From JAAYKM01 sp964408155 (GTDB lineage Bacteria; Desulfobacterota; Syntrophia; Syntrophales; JAAYKM01): a stretch of 8,971 bases of DNA. The position numbers were made by a program, and so were the translations under genes. The stretch is from assembly GCA_964408155.1 (NCBI GenBank), contig CAYOYJ010000103.1, positions 1 through 8,971 of the forward strand. The letters run 5' to 3'. Within the stretch, counting starts at the first letter, position 1; every line of letters begins with the position of its first letter. The notes beneath the pieces are model-generated. The model was given only the letters and a program-made list of their open reading frames with translations. It was not told where the DNA came from and searched no databases. This document shows, piece after piece, positions 1 to 7,044 of this stretch.

Positions 1-2
1 TT

Positions 3-1409
3 TTCTCATGCCCGTTTCCCGATACGGTTGAAATGGTCATGCAGGCAGAAGAAGAGGTGCTGGAACTGGCTGATTTTCTGGGCTTTGCCATCGGCGACCG
101 GGAGGGGACTAGCCCCCCCCGTACCGAATCAGTCGCGATCCAAACAACGGAATTTGTCAGCGAAGTCAAGAATTTGTCCCTTCTGGTGGGAGTCCTGCAG
201 AATCTGGTTTCCTGCCCTGATGAAAATGCGATTTTGAAAGTTCTCCAAGATGGCCTCAATATCCTGTTTGATGTCCACCATGTCATTTTTTTCCTCGTCG
301 ACCCTGAAGACGGACTCCTCAAGGCAAAAACGATCAACGATCAGGGCCAGACCGACACCCCTGCCGGACTAATCCTCTCTTTACACAATCGAGAGAGCCT
401 CATCACCCAGTCCATCCGGAAAAATGTGCCGCTCATTTCCCCCAACGGCAACAGTCCAACCGCGTTATCGATTCTGGATGAACAGATCCTCCACCTGTTC
501 GACTGCAAAAGATTTCTATGCTTACCTCTTGTACGTGCGGGAGAAACCGTCGGCGTGATTGTTCTGGGCTTGGCGGATCAGCAAAGAGAAATCCCCCCGG
601 CGGAAGAAAAACTGCTTCGGCTTTACGCCGGTCAGGCAGCGGCAGCACTCTATATTGAACACATAAAACAGCTTCAGTCTAAAAAAATCGCCACGGAGCG
701 CCTGGCGGCGACGACGGAACTGGCCCGTAAAGTGATTCACGAAGCAAACAATCCGCTCAGCATCATGAAAAACTACCTCAAAATTCTGTCATCACATCTT
801 GACGAGGATAACCCGGCACAGAACGAAATTCATGTCATCGAGGAGGAAATCGACCGCGTCACCCGCATTTTAAAGGAATTGTCCGATTTCTCCAAATCAA
901 GGGCTCTGCACAGAATAGTCCTCGATCTCAACGCCCTGTTGAACCATGTCATTCAACTCATCAGCCAATCCCTGCCGGCAACATTCAATATCCAGTTTCA
1001 TGCAGACCTCGCTTCATCGGTTCCCCAAATTCGTTCGGACCGGGATGCACTCAAACAAATCTTTATCAATTTGATCAAAAATGCCGTGGAAGCTCTGACC
1101 GGGCGAGGCAACATTTTTATTGAGACCACTTATGAGCCGGTTGCCGCCGACATGAAAGCCAAGAGGACCGATTTGTCCGACCGCGGTCACATCAAAATAG
1201 TGATTCGTGACGACGGCCCGGGGATACCGCAGGAGGTGAAAGCACGGCTTTTTGAACCCTATTCAACCACCAAAGGGAACGGACATTCGGGCCTCGGCCT
1301 CTCCGTGGTATACAACATGATTAAGGAACTCGGAGGGACCATAACGGCAAACAGCGCCTCGAACAAAGGGGCGAGCTTTACCATCATGCTCCCCGTGCAC
1401 GCCGCCTGA
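3..1409 (+). CDS. GAF-domain sensor histidine kinase, 5' end cut by window edge
   Basis: Cytoplasmic two-component sensor kinase, presumed to autophosphorylate and pass phosphate to a separate response regulator. The frame is open to the window start, and the first in-frame ATG (33) has no Shine-Dalgarno sequence, so the true start lies upstream. Numbering from that ATG: residues about 40-210 look like a GAF domain (NLVSCPDENAILKVLQDGL, then a strand-rich core ending in LPLVRAGETVGVIVLG). The HisKA helix has phospho-accepting H236 (RKVIHEANNPLSIMKN). The HATPase domain has its N-box (N346, N350), a D393-x-G-x-G box and a GLGLS G2 box (420-424). No membrane segment or receiver domain is visible. 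The leading residues before the GAF domain could be the tail of another sensory domain, possibly HDOD, as in related deltaproteobacterial kinases; this is a guess. The kinase family call is firm, the ligand unknown. Confidence 0.9.
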   Translation, partial: FSCPFPDTVEMVMQAEEEVLELADFLGFAIGDREGTSPPRTESVAIQTTEFVSEVKNLSLLVGVLQNLVSCPDENAILKVLQDGLNILFDVHHVIFFLVDPEDGLLKAKTINDQGQTDTPAGLILSLHNRESLITQSIRKNVPLISPNGNSPTALSILDEQILHLFDCKRFLCLPLVRAGETVGVIVLGLADQQREIPPAEEKLLRLYAGQAAAALYIEHIKQLQSKKIATERLAATTELARKVIHEANNPLSIMKNYLKILSSHLDEDNPAQNEIHVIEEEIDRVTRILKELSDFSKSRALHRIVLDLNALLNHVIQLISQSLPATFNIQFHADLASSVPQIRSDRDALKQIFINLIKNAVEALTGRGNIFIETTYEPVAADMKAKRTDLSDRGHIKIVIRDDGPGIPQEVKARLFEPYSTTKGNGHSGLGLSVVYNMIKELGGTITANSASNKGASFTIMLPVHAA

Positions 1410-1444
1410 ACAGAGTTTTGCAGATTATGGAAAGTTTATGCGTT

Positions 1445-1473
1445 TTGAAACTCACCATTCACACATGTATGAT
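1445..1473 (+). promoter_or_regulatory. Predicted sigma70-type promoter for the REC-PAS hybrid kinase
   Basis: TTGAAA (1445-1450) and TATGAT (1468-1473) are separated by exactly 17 bp, each one base off the housekeeping consensus. It lies in the only gap between the first two kinase genes, about 50 bp upstream of the ATG at 1522, which would leave a short 5' leader. It implies that the second kinase, and probably orn behind it, can be transcribed independently of the first kinase. No operator-like repeat is obvious around it. Confidence 0.6.
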
Positions 1474-1521
1474 AAAACGTTTATTAAATTGAAATAACCA
1501 GATCAAAACAGGAATAGAGGC

Positions 1522-3498
1522 ATGTCTTACCGACCGAGAATCGTCATAACGGATGATGAGATACGCATGACGGAAAGCCTTAAAATCCTTCTGGGGGATA
1601 AAGGCTATGATATCGAAACTTTCCAAAACGGTCACGACGCCCTCAACTTTTTAGGAACACGAGAATGCGATTTGGTTTTAATGGACGTCATGATGCCCGT
1701 CATGAATGGTTTCGAGGCCCTCTCGCATATCAGGAATCACCATCCCGAGGTTACCGTCATCATCATGACAGGCCAGGCTTCTATTGATTCGGCCATCCGG
1801 GCTTTGCGCGGCGGTGCGTACGATTACCTGTGCAAACCCTTCGAGTACGATGAACTGATCAAAAAGGTGGAAAACGCCCTCGGCCATCGAAGATTGTCGC
1901 GAGAGAAGAACCTGATCCATCATCAACTCCAATCGACGGAAGCCCGCTATCAATACCTCGTGCATAATTCTCCGGACATCATTTTCACGCTGGGCAGCCA
2001 GAATAAATTCGTTTTTATCACGGACAAAATCAAAAACTGCACCACCATGAGCAGTCAGGACCTGCTGGGCAGAAACTTTACTTCCATTGTTCATCACCAG
2101 GATCTCGATAAGGTAACAAAATACTTCCGGGAAGTTCGTTCCGGAAAAGTTACCAAGGATCTTCTCGAACTTCGTTTGAAATGCGAGTCCTGCGGTCACA
2201 ACGGTTCATCCTGTACAGGGTCGCATCCGGAGATGGAACTGAAAGCCGTGACCATGACCAACGGATTCGTTCAAGGCTCAGGGGATCCGCCGTCGGAGAT
2301 ATACGGCATCATCCGGGATGTTACCCAGAGACGACGGGATGAAGAAGAAAAAAGGGCTCTGGAAAGCCAGTTGCGGCAGGCCCAGAAAATGGAAGCGATC
2401 GGCACGCTGGCCGGCGGCATTGCCCACGATTTTAACAATTTGTTGATGGGCATTCAGGGAAATATTTCCATGCTGCTGATGCACTGTGATGCAACTCATC
2501 CCCATCATGAACGGCTGAAAAAAATCGAAAAGCATATAGAAAACGGCTCAAAACTCACCTCCCAACTTCTGGGATATGCCAGAAAAGGAAAATACGAGGT
2601 CAAGCCCATCGATCTCAACCGCACCATCGAGGATACGGCACAGACATTCGGCCGGATGAAAAAGGAAATTCGCTTTTATCTGGCCCTTGCGCCGGATCTG
2701 GCGCCGATCGAGGCCGACTCCAGTCAGATCGAACAGGTCCTGATGAATCTGTTTCTCAATGCTGCGGACGCCATGCCGGGGGGGGGAAATATCACCGTCA
2801 AATCGACGACCGTTGATCACAGCATTATTAAATCCGGATTCTACAAACCCAAGCCCGGCCGCTACGTACTGATGTCGATAAGAGACACGGGAATCGGCAT
2901 GGACGAGAAGACCAAGGAACGAATCTTCGAACCCTTCTTCACCACGAAGGAAATGGGGAGAGGAACCGGCCTGGGCTTGGCGTCGGTTTATGGAATCATC
3001 AAAGGGCATCATGGCTTTATTGAAGTCGAATCCGCCGTTTCCGGCGGAACTACCTTTTATATTTACATTCCCGCCTCTGAAGCGGCGATTCCCGAAATGA
3101 CAGCCAGTGCTTCGGAAACCATTCTCCGGGGTGAGGGAACCATTCTGCGGGTAGATGATGAAGAAGGAATTCTTGAAATCGGGAAGTCCATGCTGGAAAA
3201 TCTGGGTTACCAGGTCCTGACTAGCCGTACGGCGGAAGAGGCCCTTTCCTGCTACGAAAACCGGAAAGACCGGATTAAGCTCGTTTTGCTGGATATGATC
3301 ATGCCCGGCATGAACGGTGGTAAAATATATGATCGGATAAAAACGATCAACCCTCAGGTTAAGGTTATTCTGATTTCCGGTTACAGCATTGAAGGGGAAG
3401 CGAGAGAAATTCTGGCCAGAGGATGTAACGGGTTCATCCAGAAGCCCTTTAAAATAAAGGAATTGGCAAAAAAAATCGGCGATATCATCGGCACGTAG
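1522..3498 (+). CDS. Hybrid histidine kinase, REC-PAS-HisKA-HATPase-REC
   Basis: Soluble hybrid kinase with receivers at both ends. REC1 (about 6-120) has acidic D11/D12, phospho-acceptor D55, T83 and K105, a complete active site. A PAS domain starts near 142 (YQYLVHNSPDIIF) and ends near 268 (IYGIIRDVTQR). The kinase core belongs to the NtrB-like group: H302 in GGIAHDFNNLL, N-box N409/N413, D455-T-G-I-G, and GTGLGLA (481-487). REC2 (about 540-655) has D545/D546, D591, S619 and K641. Within the PAS region lies an unusual cluster of C221, C224, H226, C231 and H235. Start: ATG 1522 follows a purine-rich AGGAATAGAGG and the domain begins at once. It likely receives phosphate through REC1, making it a relay intermediate, and should need an unlinked phosphotransferase or regulator because there is no output domain. 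A run of nine G lies in codons for MPGGGN. Co-transcription with orn, 34 bp downstream, is likely. Confidence 0.93.
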   Translation: MSYRPRIVITDDEIRMTESLKILLGDKGYDIETFQNGHDALNFLGTRECDLVLMDVMMPVMNGFEALSHIRNHHPEVTVIIMTGQASIDSAIRALRGGAYDYLCKPFEYDELIKKVENALGHRRLSREKNLIHHQLQSTEARYQYLVHNSPDIIFTLGSQNKFVFITDKIKNCTTMSSQDLLGRNFTSIVHHQDLDKVTKYFREVRSGKVTKDLLELRLKCESCGHNGSSCTGSHPEMELKAVTMTNGFVQGSGDPPSEIYGIIRDVTQRRRDEEEKRALESQLRQAQKMEAIGTLAGGIAHDFNNLLMGIQGNISMLLMHCDATHPHHERLKKIEKHIENGSKLTSQLLGYARKGKYEVKPIDLNRTIEDTAQTFGRMKKEIRFYLALAPDLAPIEADSSQIEQVLMNLFLNAADAMPGGGNITVKSTTVDHSIIKSGFYKPKPGRYVLMSIRDTGIGMDEKTKERIFEPFFTTKEMGRGTGLGLASVYGIIKGHHGFIEVESAVSGGTTFYIYIPASEAAIPEMTASASETILRGEGTILRVDDEEGILEIGKSMLENLGYQVLTSRTAEEALSCYENRKDRIKLVLLDMIMPGMNGGKIYDRIKTINPQVKVILISGYSIEGEAREILARGCNGFIQKPFKIKELAKKIGDIIGT

Positions 3499-3532
3499 AT
3501 CCATTATTTATAAAAGCGGAGGCGCACAGGGC

Positions 3533-4165
3533 ATGGCGCAAACATCCCGGGATGAACGGCGCGGGGATCAATATCTGGTCTGGTTTGATACGGAATACTC
3601 CGGGCTGGAATTGGAAGACGCTCTTCTGCTCCAAGTCGCGGCGCTGATAACCGATCGGTCACTCAGGCGTGTCCTGCCCGCTGAAAAGGACATTCAATTG
3701 ACGGTTCATTTGCCGCCGGAGGCAACCGTCAGTCCATGGGTGGAGGAAAATCTTCCGGATCTGGTTGCGACCTGCCGGTCTCCTCTTTCCGTCGAGCTGG
3801 AAGAAGCGGATCATCTTTTGGCCGATTATATCGACAGCGTCGCGGGGCCACCGGCCGAGCGGGAAAACCGAAGGCCCATCCTGGCCGGAAACAGTATCCA
3901 CGCCGACCGGCGTCTGGCGCAGAAATTTCTGCCCCGTTTCACCAATCGGCTGCATTATCGCCATCTGGATGTCACCACACTGAAGATCGAATGGCAGAAT
4001 CGCTACCCGGACCGCGAATTGGATAAGGAAGATCCCGTCAATATCAAGCGCTACTTTCCGGAGGCCTGTTTCCTTAAATCCGAAACCCGGCATGACGCCT
4101 ATTACGACATCCAGGCATCCATTGCCGAGTTGGCCTTCTACCGCCAACATCTGTTTCTCCCATAA
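3533..4165 (+). CDS. orn: Oligoribonuclease (DEDDh 3'-5' exoribonuclease)
   Basis: Degrades very short RNAs, chiefly dinucleotides, to mononucleotides; in bacteria that use c-di-GMP it also removes pGpG. All five DEDDh catalytic residues are present: D19 and E21 (WFDTEYSGLE), D125 (GNSIHADRR), H187 and D192 (RHDAYYDIQASIAELAFYR). The HYRHLDVTTLK segment (141-151) matches the family's HYRYLDVSTLK, including the Tyr/Arg pair that contacts the substrate, with Thr in place of Ser. At 210 residues it exceeds the usual length of about 180, with a short N-terminal extension and extra residues near 100-113 and 155-182. GGAGG at 3518-3522, 10 bp before the ATG, supports the start. It follows the hybrid kinase by 34 bp and is probably transcribed with it. 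Orn is best known from beta/gammaproteobacteria and actinobacteria; many other bacteria use NrnA or NrnC instead. Identification is strong; a role in local c-di-GMP signalling is inference. Confidence 0.93.
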   Translation: MAQTSRDERRGDQYLVWFDTEYSGLELEDALLLQVAALITDRSLRRVLPAEKDIQLTVHLPPEATVSPWVEENLPDLVATCRSPLSVELEEADHLLADYIDSVAGPPAERENRRPILAGNSIHADRRLAQKFLPRFTNRLHYRHLDVTTLKIEWQNRYPDRELDKEDPVNIKRYFPEACFLKSETRHDAYYDIQASIAELAFYRQHLFLP

Positions 4166-4179
4166 ACGGAGGGGGCTTT

Positions 4180-4290
4180 GTGCCTCAAATCATAGGGCGC
4201 AGCGTCCTTGCGGCCATTCACGGCTTCAGCAGGAAAGGGTTTTCATCAACACGCATCACCGGTGAACACCTTCTTGTTCATCTCAATTAA
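4180..4290 (+). CDS. Candidate small protein, 36 residues, GTG start
   Basis: A short ORF opens with GTG 4180, 14 bp after the orn stop, and ends at TAA 4288-4290. A full Shine-Dalgarno GGAGG (4168-4172, within GGAGGGGG) sits 7 bp before the GTG, better spaced than those of the large genes here. The predicted peptide begins MPQIIGRSVLAAIHGFSRKG, is rich in basic residues (R, K, H) and ends HLLVHLN. It has no signal peptide, no clear membrane helix and no motif I recognise. If real it would be co-translated with orn. The alternative is chance: the ORF is very short and the G-run may be incidental. Confidence 0.33.
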   Translation: MPQIIGRSVLAAIHGFSRKGFSSTRITGEHLLVHLN

Positions 4291-4450
4291 GACAATATCC
4301 CTCAATGATACGCTTTTTATTTATTTCCTCTTAACTTACAAATATGGCATAATCATCCTCGTTCATATCTCATTAAAGAATTTATAGGCAACAACCGATA
4401 CAAAAGTAAGCAGGATCTTCATTGTTTATTGCAGGAGAAAGGAAGGACCC
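4291..4450 (+). promoter_or_regulatory. AT-rich leader upstream of the Rossmann-HK gene, probable promoter region
   Basis: Base composition changes sharply to AT-rich compared with flanking coding DNA, as expected for a promoter. The best -10-like element is CATAAT (4348-4353), but no good -35 lies 16-18 bp upstream. A TGGCA at 4345-4349 lacks the downstream GC needed for a sigma54 promoter. The end carries a strong purine-rich ribosome-binding stretch (4433-4447) for the TTG start at 4451. I see no convincing terminator hairpin or RNA gene here. The promoter position is not resolved. Confidence 0.3.
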
Positions 4451-6988
4451 TTGACGGAAAACGAAAAAATCAAGGCGCTGATCATTGGCGCCGGCGAAAC
4501 GGCGGAGGCGTTGTGTGATGCTGCTACCGACGAGTCCGGCGTCGTATTGACCGGTATTGTCGCCGAAAGTGCTGAATCACCGGAGAACGAGTCGCTCTGC
4601 CGGAAAAACGTACCCCTGTTCACGGATATCGCCGCAGCCATGCAAACCGCACCGGATGTGGTTATCGATTTGACCGGCAGCGACGTGATTGCCTCCCGGA
4701 TCAAGGAACACAAACCACCTGCAGCGGAAATTATCGCGTCACAGGGTGTCCGGTTTTTCCTGCGCATGATGCACCAGGAACTTGGGAAACGCACTGCGGA
4801 ACCGGACCGTCTGGTTATGGATCAGATAAGGGACCTTCGTGAAACCAATCAGGAACTGACGCGGTTGAACAAGGTGAAGAGTGAATTCATCGCCACCATG
4901 AGCCACGAGCTCCGCACTCCGCTGAATTCCATCCTCGGATTTTCCGAACTCCTCCGGGACGACCATACCACCCCCCTGACAGACAAGCAGAAGCATTATG
5001 CCGTCAATATCCATAACTCGGGCAACCATCTGCTCCAACTGATCAATAATCTCCTGGATCTGGCCAAGATCGAATCCGGTAAATTTAGCCTGCAATACGA
5101 GAGCATCCCCCTGCGTAAAATTATCTCCGAGGTGGACTCGGTTATTCGTCCTCTGGTTGACAAGAAGACCCAACGCTTTGAAGTCCGTCTGGACGATGCC
5201 ATTCATTTCGTCCGCGTGGACCGGATGAAATTCACCCAGATCCTTTACAACCTTCTGTCTAATGCGATGAAATTCACCGCTCCGGAGGGACAGATCACCT
5301 TGGACGCGGAAATCCACACGGATCTATCCTCCCCGGATTTCAGCGCCTTCATATCCTCCGGCATCGAAGCCGCCGAAACGTATCTGGTATTACGTGTTCG
5401 AGACACAGGGATCGGCATCCGACCGGAAGATCAGGATCGCATATTCAGCGAGTTTGAGCAGGTGGCCGGCAGCCATGTCCAACCAAGCGAAGGAACGGGG
5501 CTTGGCCTGGCATTGACGAAAAGACTCGTGGAACACCACGGCGGACGGATTGCCGTTGCAAGTCAGGAAGGTCAAGGCAGCATCTTTACGGTGGTTATTC
5601 CTCAGACTCCGGAAACGTTGCCGCAAACGATGGTGTCGGCCGATGAACTCTCCGAAGAGCTGGAGGAGGAAGAAGATCTGCTCCCGGAAACCGAAAGACG
5701 AGGCGCCCTGGTGCTCCTGGTCGAAGACGACGCCGCCACCGCCGAACTGATGACCCATTACCTGACCGAGGGCGGCTATCGTGTTGCCCACGTTTTTAAC
5801 GGTGCAGAAGCCGTAAAACGGGTGCGGGAAGCGGAGCCCTTTGCCGTAATTCTGGACATCATGCTCCCGGGGAAAAACGGCTGGCAGATCCTGCAGGAGT
5901 TGCAATCCGACGACACCACCCAGGACATCCCCGTTATTATTTTATCCATCATCGACAATCCAGACCTGGGGTTCGCTCTGGGTGCTGCGGATTATCTGAT
6001 CAAACCGGTGAGAAAAGAAACGCTCCTGGAAAAACTCCAGGAACTCAATTTTGTAAAAAGCAAGGGGCGCCGCCCTGTTAATATCCTCTGCATTGACGAT
6101 AATGAAGGCGTCCGGGAATTGCTGAAGGAAATCCTGGAGGCGGAGGGATATGACGTCATCAGCGCAGCAACCGGAAAGGACGGCGTCGCGAAAGCGCTTC
6201 ATTATCGACCCGACCTGGTTGTCCTGGATCTCCTGATACCGGACATGGACGGCTTCGAGTTGTCCCAGGCCCTGAAAAACAATGCAGCGACGGCGGACAT
6301 CCCGATCATTGTCCTGACGGCAAAAGACATCACCGTCGAGGAACGGTTGCGGCTCGTCGGTAACACTGAAAGTATCATGCAGAAAAGCTGCTTCTCAAAG
6401 GAAGATCTCCTCGCACATATCCGGGATCTCGAAGCCACCTATCCTGTCCGGATGGGGCTTCTGGATAAGGTAAGCGGTCTCTTCGACCGGTCCTACTTCC
6501 AGATTCGCCTGGCCCAGGAAATTTACCGCGCCGACCGATATTACACGATGTTCTCGATTATGATGGTTGACATCGACGATTTCATCGCATACACGCAAGC
6601 CAACGGCGTGCACAACGCGAATACCTGTATCCGGAAAGTCGCCGATTTTCTGCGCCAGACCACCCGTGGCTCTGATATTCTTGTCCGTTACGGCGTCGGT
6701 GAATTCGCCATGCTGCTTTCCAGCACGACCGAGGAGGGTACGCACATCGTCGCGCAACGCCTCCTGTCCTTTATTGAAAGTTATCATTTCCCCGGGACGG
6801 AAAAGTTCGCCAAAAAGAGAATGACTGCAAGTATCGCCGCAGTACACTACAATCGCATCGGTCCGTGTGCGCCGGAACAGATGATATCCGTCGCACAGGA
6901 AATGATTCGCGAGGTTCAAAAAAACGGCGGCGGCAACATTCGGGTCTATGGCCAGCAAACGTTTTCCGAAGAGGATCCGGATCTTTAA
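4451..6988 (+). CDS. Hybrid histidine kinase: Rossmann-like sensor, HisKA-HATPase, REC-REC, degenerate GGDEF
   Basis: Large soluble signalling protein of 845 residues. Residues 6-110 resemble a nucleotide-binding Rossmann fold: strand plus glycine loop (ALIIGAGETAEAL), VVLTGIVAES, DVVIDLTGSDV, then IIASQGVRFFLRMM. A coiled-coil linker (about 122-142) leads to HisKA with H152 (ATMSHELRTPLNS). HATPase shows N267/N271, D318-T-G-I-G and GTGLGLA (348-354). An acidic linker (399-409) precedes REC1 (D426/D427, D469, S499, K518) and REC2 (D549/D550, D593, T623, K645), both intact. Residues 672-830 are a GGDEF-family domain whose signature is G748-V-G-E-F752 and whose substrate-binding positions are also changed, so diguanylate cyclase activity is unlikely. 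The start is TTG: it has a well-placed AGGA, an in-frame stop lies at 4385, no ATG or GTG lies between, and the next ATG would delete part of the Rossmann domain. The REC-REC-GGDEF tail follows the PleD layout. The N-terminal ligand (NAD(P) or other) is inferred. Confidence 0.92.
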   Translation: MTENEKIKALIIGAGETAEALCDAATDESGVVLTGIVAESAESPENESLCRKNVPLFTDIAAAMQTAPDVVIDLTGSDVIASRIKEHKPPAAEIIASQGVRFFLRMMHQELGKRTAEPDRLVMDQIRDLRETNQELTRLNKVKSEFIATMSHELRTPLNSILGFSELLRDDHTTPLTDKQKHYAVNIHNSGNHLLQLINNLLDLAKIESGKFSLQYESIPLRKIISEVDSVIRPLVDKKTQRFEVRLDDAIHFVRVDRMKFTQILYNLLSNAMKFTAPEGQITLDAEIHTDLSSPDFSAFISSGIEAAETYLVLRVRDTGIGIRPEDQDRIFSEFEQVAGSHVQPSEGTGLGLALTKRLVEHHGGRIAVASQEGQGSIFTVVIPQTPETLPQTMVSADELSEELEEEEDLLPETERRGALVLLVEDDAATAELMTHYLTEGGYRVAHVFNGAEAVKRVREAEPFAVILDIMLPGKNGWQILQELQSDDTTQDIPVIILSIIDNPDLGFALGAADYLIKPVRKETLLEKLQELNFVKSKGRRPVNILCIDDNEGVRELLKEILEAEGYDVISAATGKDGVAKALHYRPDLVVLDLLIPDMDGFELSQALKNNAATADIPIIVLTAKDITVEERLRLVGNTESIMQKSCFSKEDLLAHIRDLEATYPVRMGLLDKVSGLFDRSYFQIRLAQEIYRADRYYTMFSIMMVDIDDFIAYTQANGVHNANTCIRKVADFLRQTTRGSDILVRYGVGEFAMLLSSTTEEGTHIVAQRLLSFIESYHFPGTEKFAKKRMTASIAAVHYNRIGPCAPEQMISVAQEMIREVQKNGGGNIRVYGQQTFSEEDPDL

Positions 6989-7000
6989 GGATAGATCTGG
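6977..7000 (+). terminator. Weak hairpin after the Rossmann-HK stop codon
   Basis: CCGGATC (6977-6983) can pair with GATCTGG (6994-7000) through seven pairs, one of them G-U, around a 10-base loop that contains the stop codon. A T-run (7013-7017) follows only after 12 bases, too far for a classical intrinsic terminator. It lies at the junction of two convergent genes only 56 bp apart, where termination is expected. This is a low-confidence candidate. Confidence 0.18.
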
Positions 7001-7044
7001 AGCAAGATGATGGTTTTTCAGAAAAGTTGAATCAGCGCCGAGGG

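Noticed and set aside
33..35. ATG 33 as the true start of the first kinase
   Set aside because: No Shine-Dalgarno sequence, and the frame stays open to the window edge with protein-like sequence (CPFPDTVE), so the gene is truncated by the window.
1427..1492. 21-codon frame overlapping the promoter region
   Set aside because: No ribosome site and it overlaps the predicted -35/-10 elements.
2548..3504. 318-codon open frame on the minus strand opposite the hybrid kinase
   Set aside because: It shadows a certain gene with all kinase and receiver motifs; its translation shows no family motif, and long antisense frames follow from codon bias.
4170..4187. Intrinsic terminator after orn (GAGG...CCTC)
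   Set aside because: The stem is only about four pairs and no T-run follows; the G-run is better explained as a ribosome site.
4256..4265. 10-bp perfect palindrome TCACCGGTGA as an operator
   Set aside because: It lies inside the candidate small ORF, is a single copy and has no promoter nearby; such a palindrome is plausible by chance.
4345..4360. Sigma54-type promoter (TGGCA...)
   Set aside because: The GG is present but the GC expected 10 bases further on is CT, so the essential -12 element is missing.
6395..6958. 187-codon antisense frame opposite the GGDEF-like region
   Set aside because: Same artefact; no recognisable domain in its translation.
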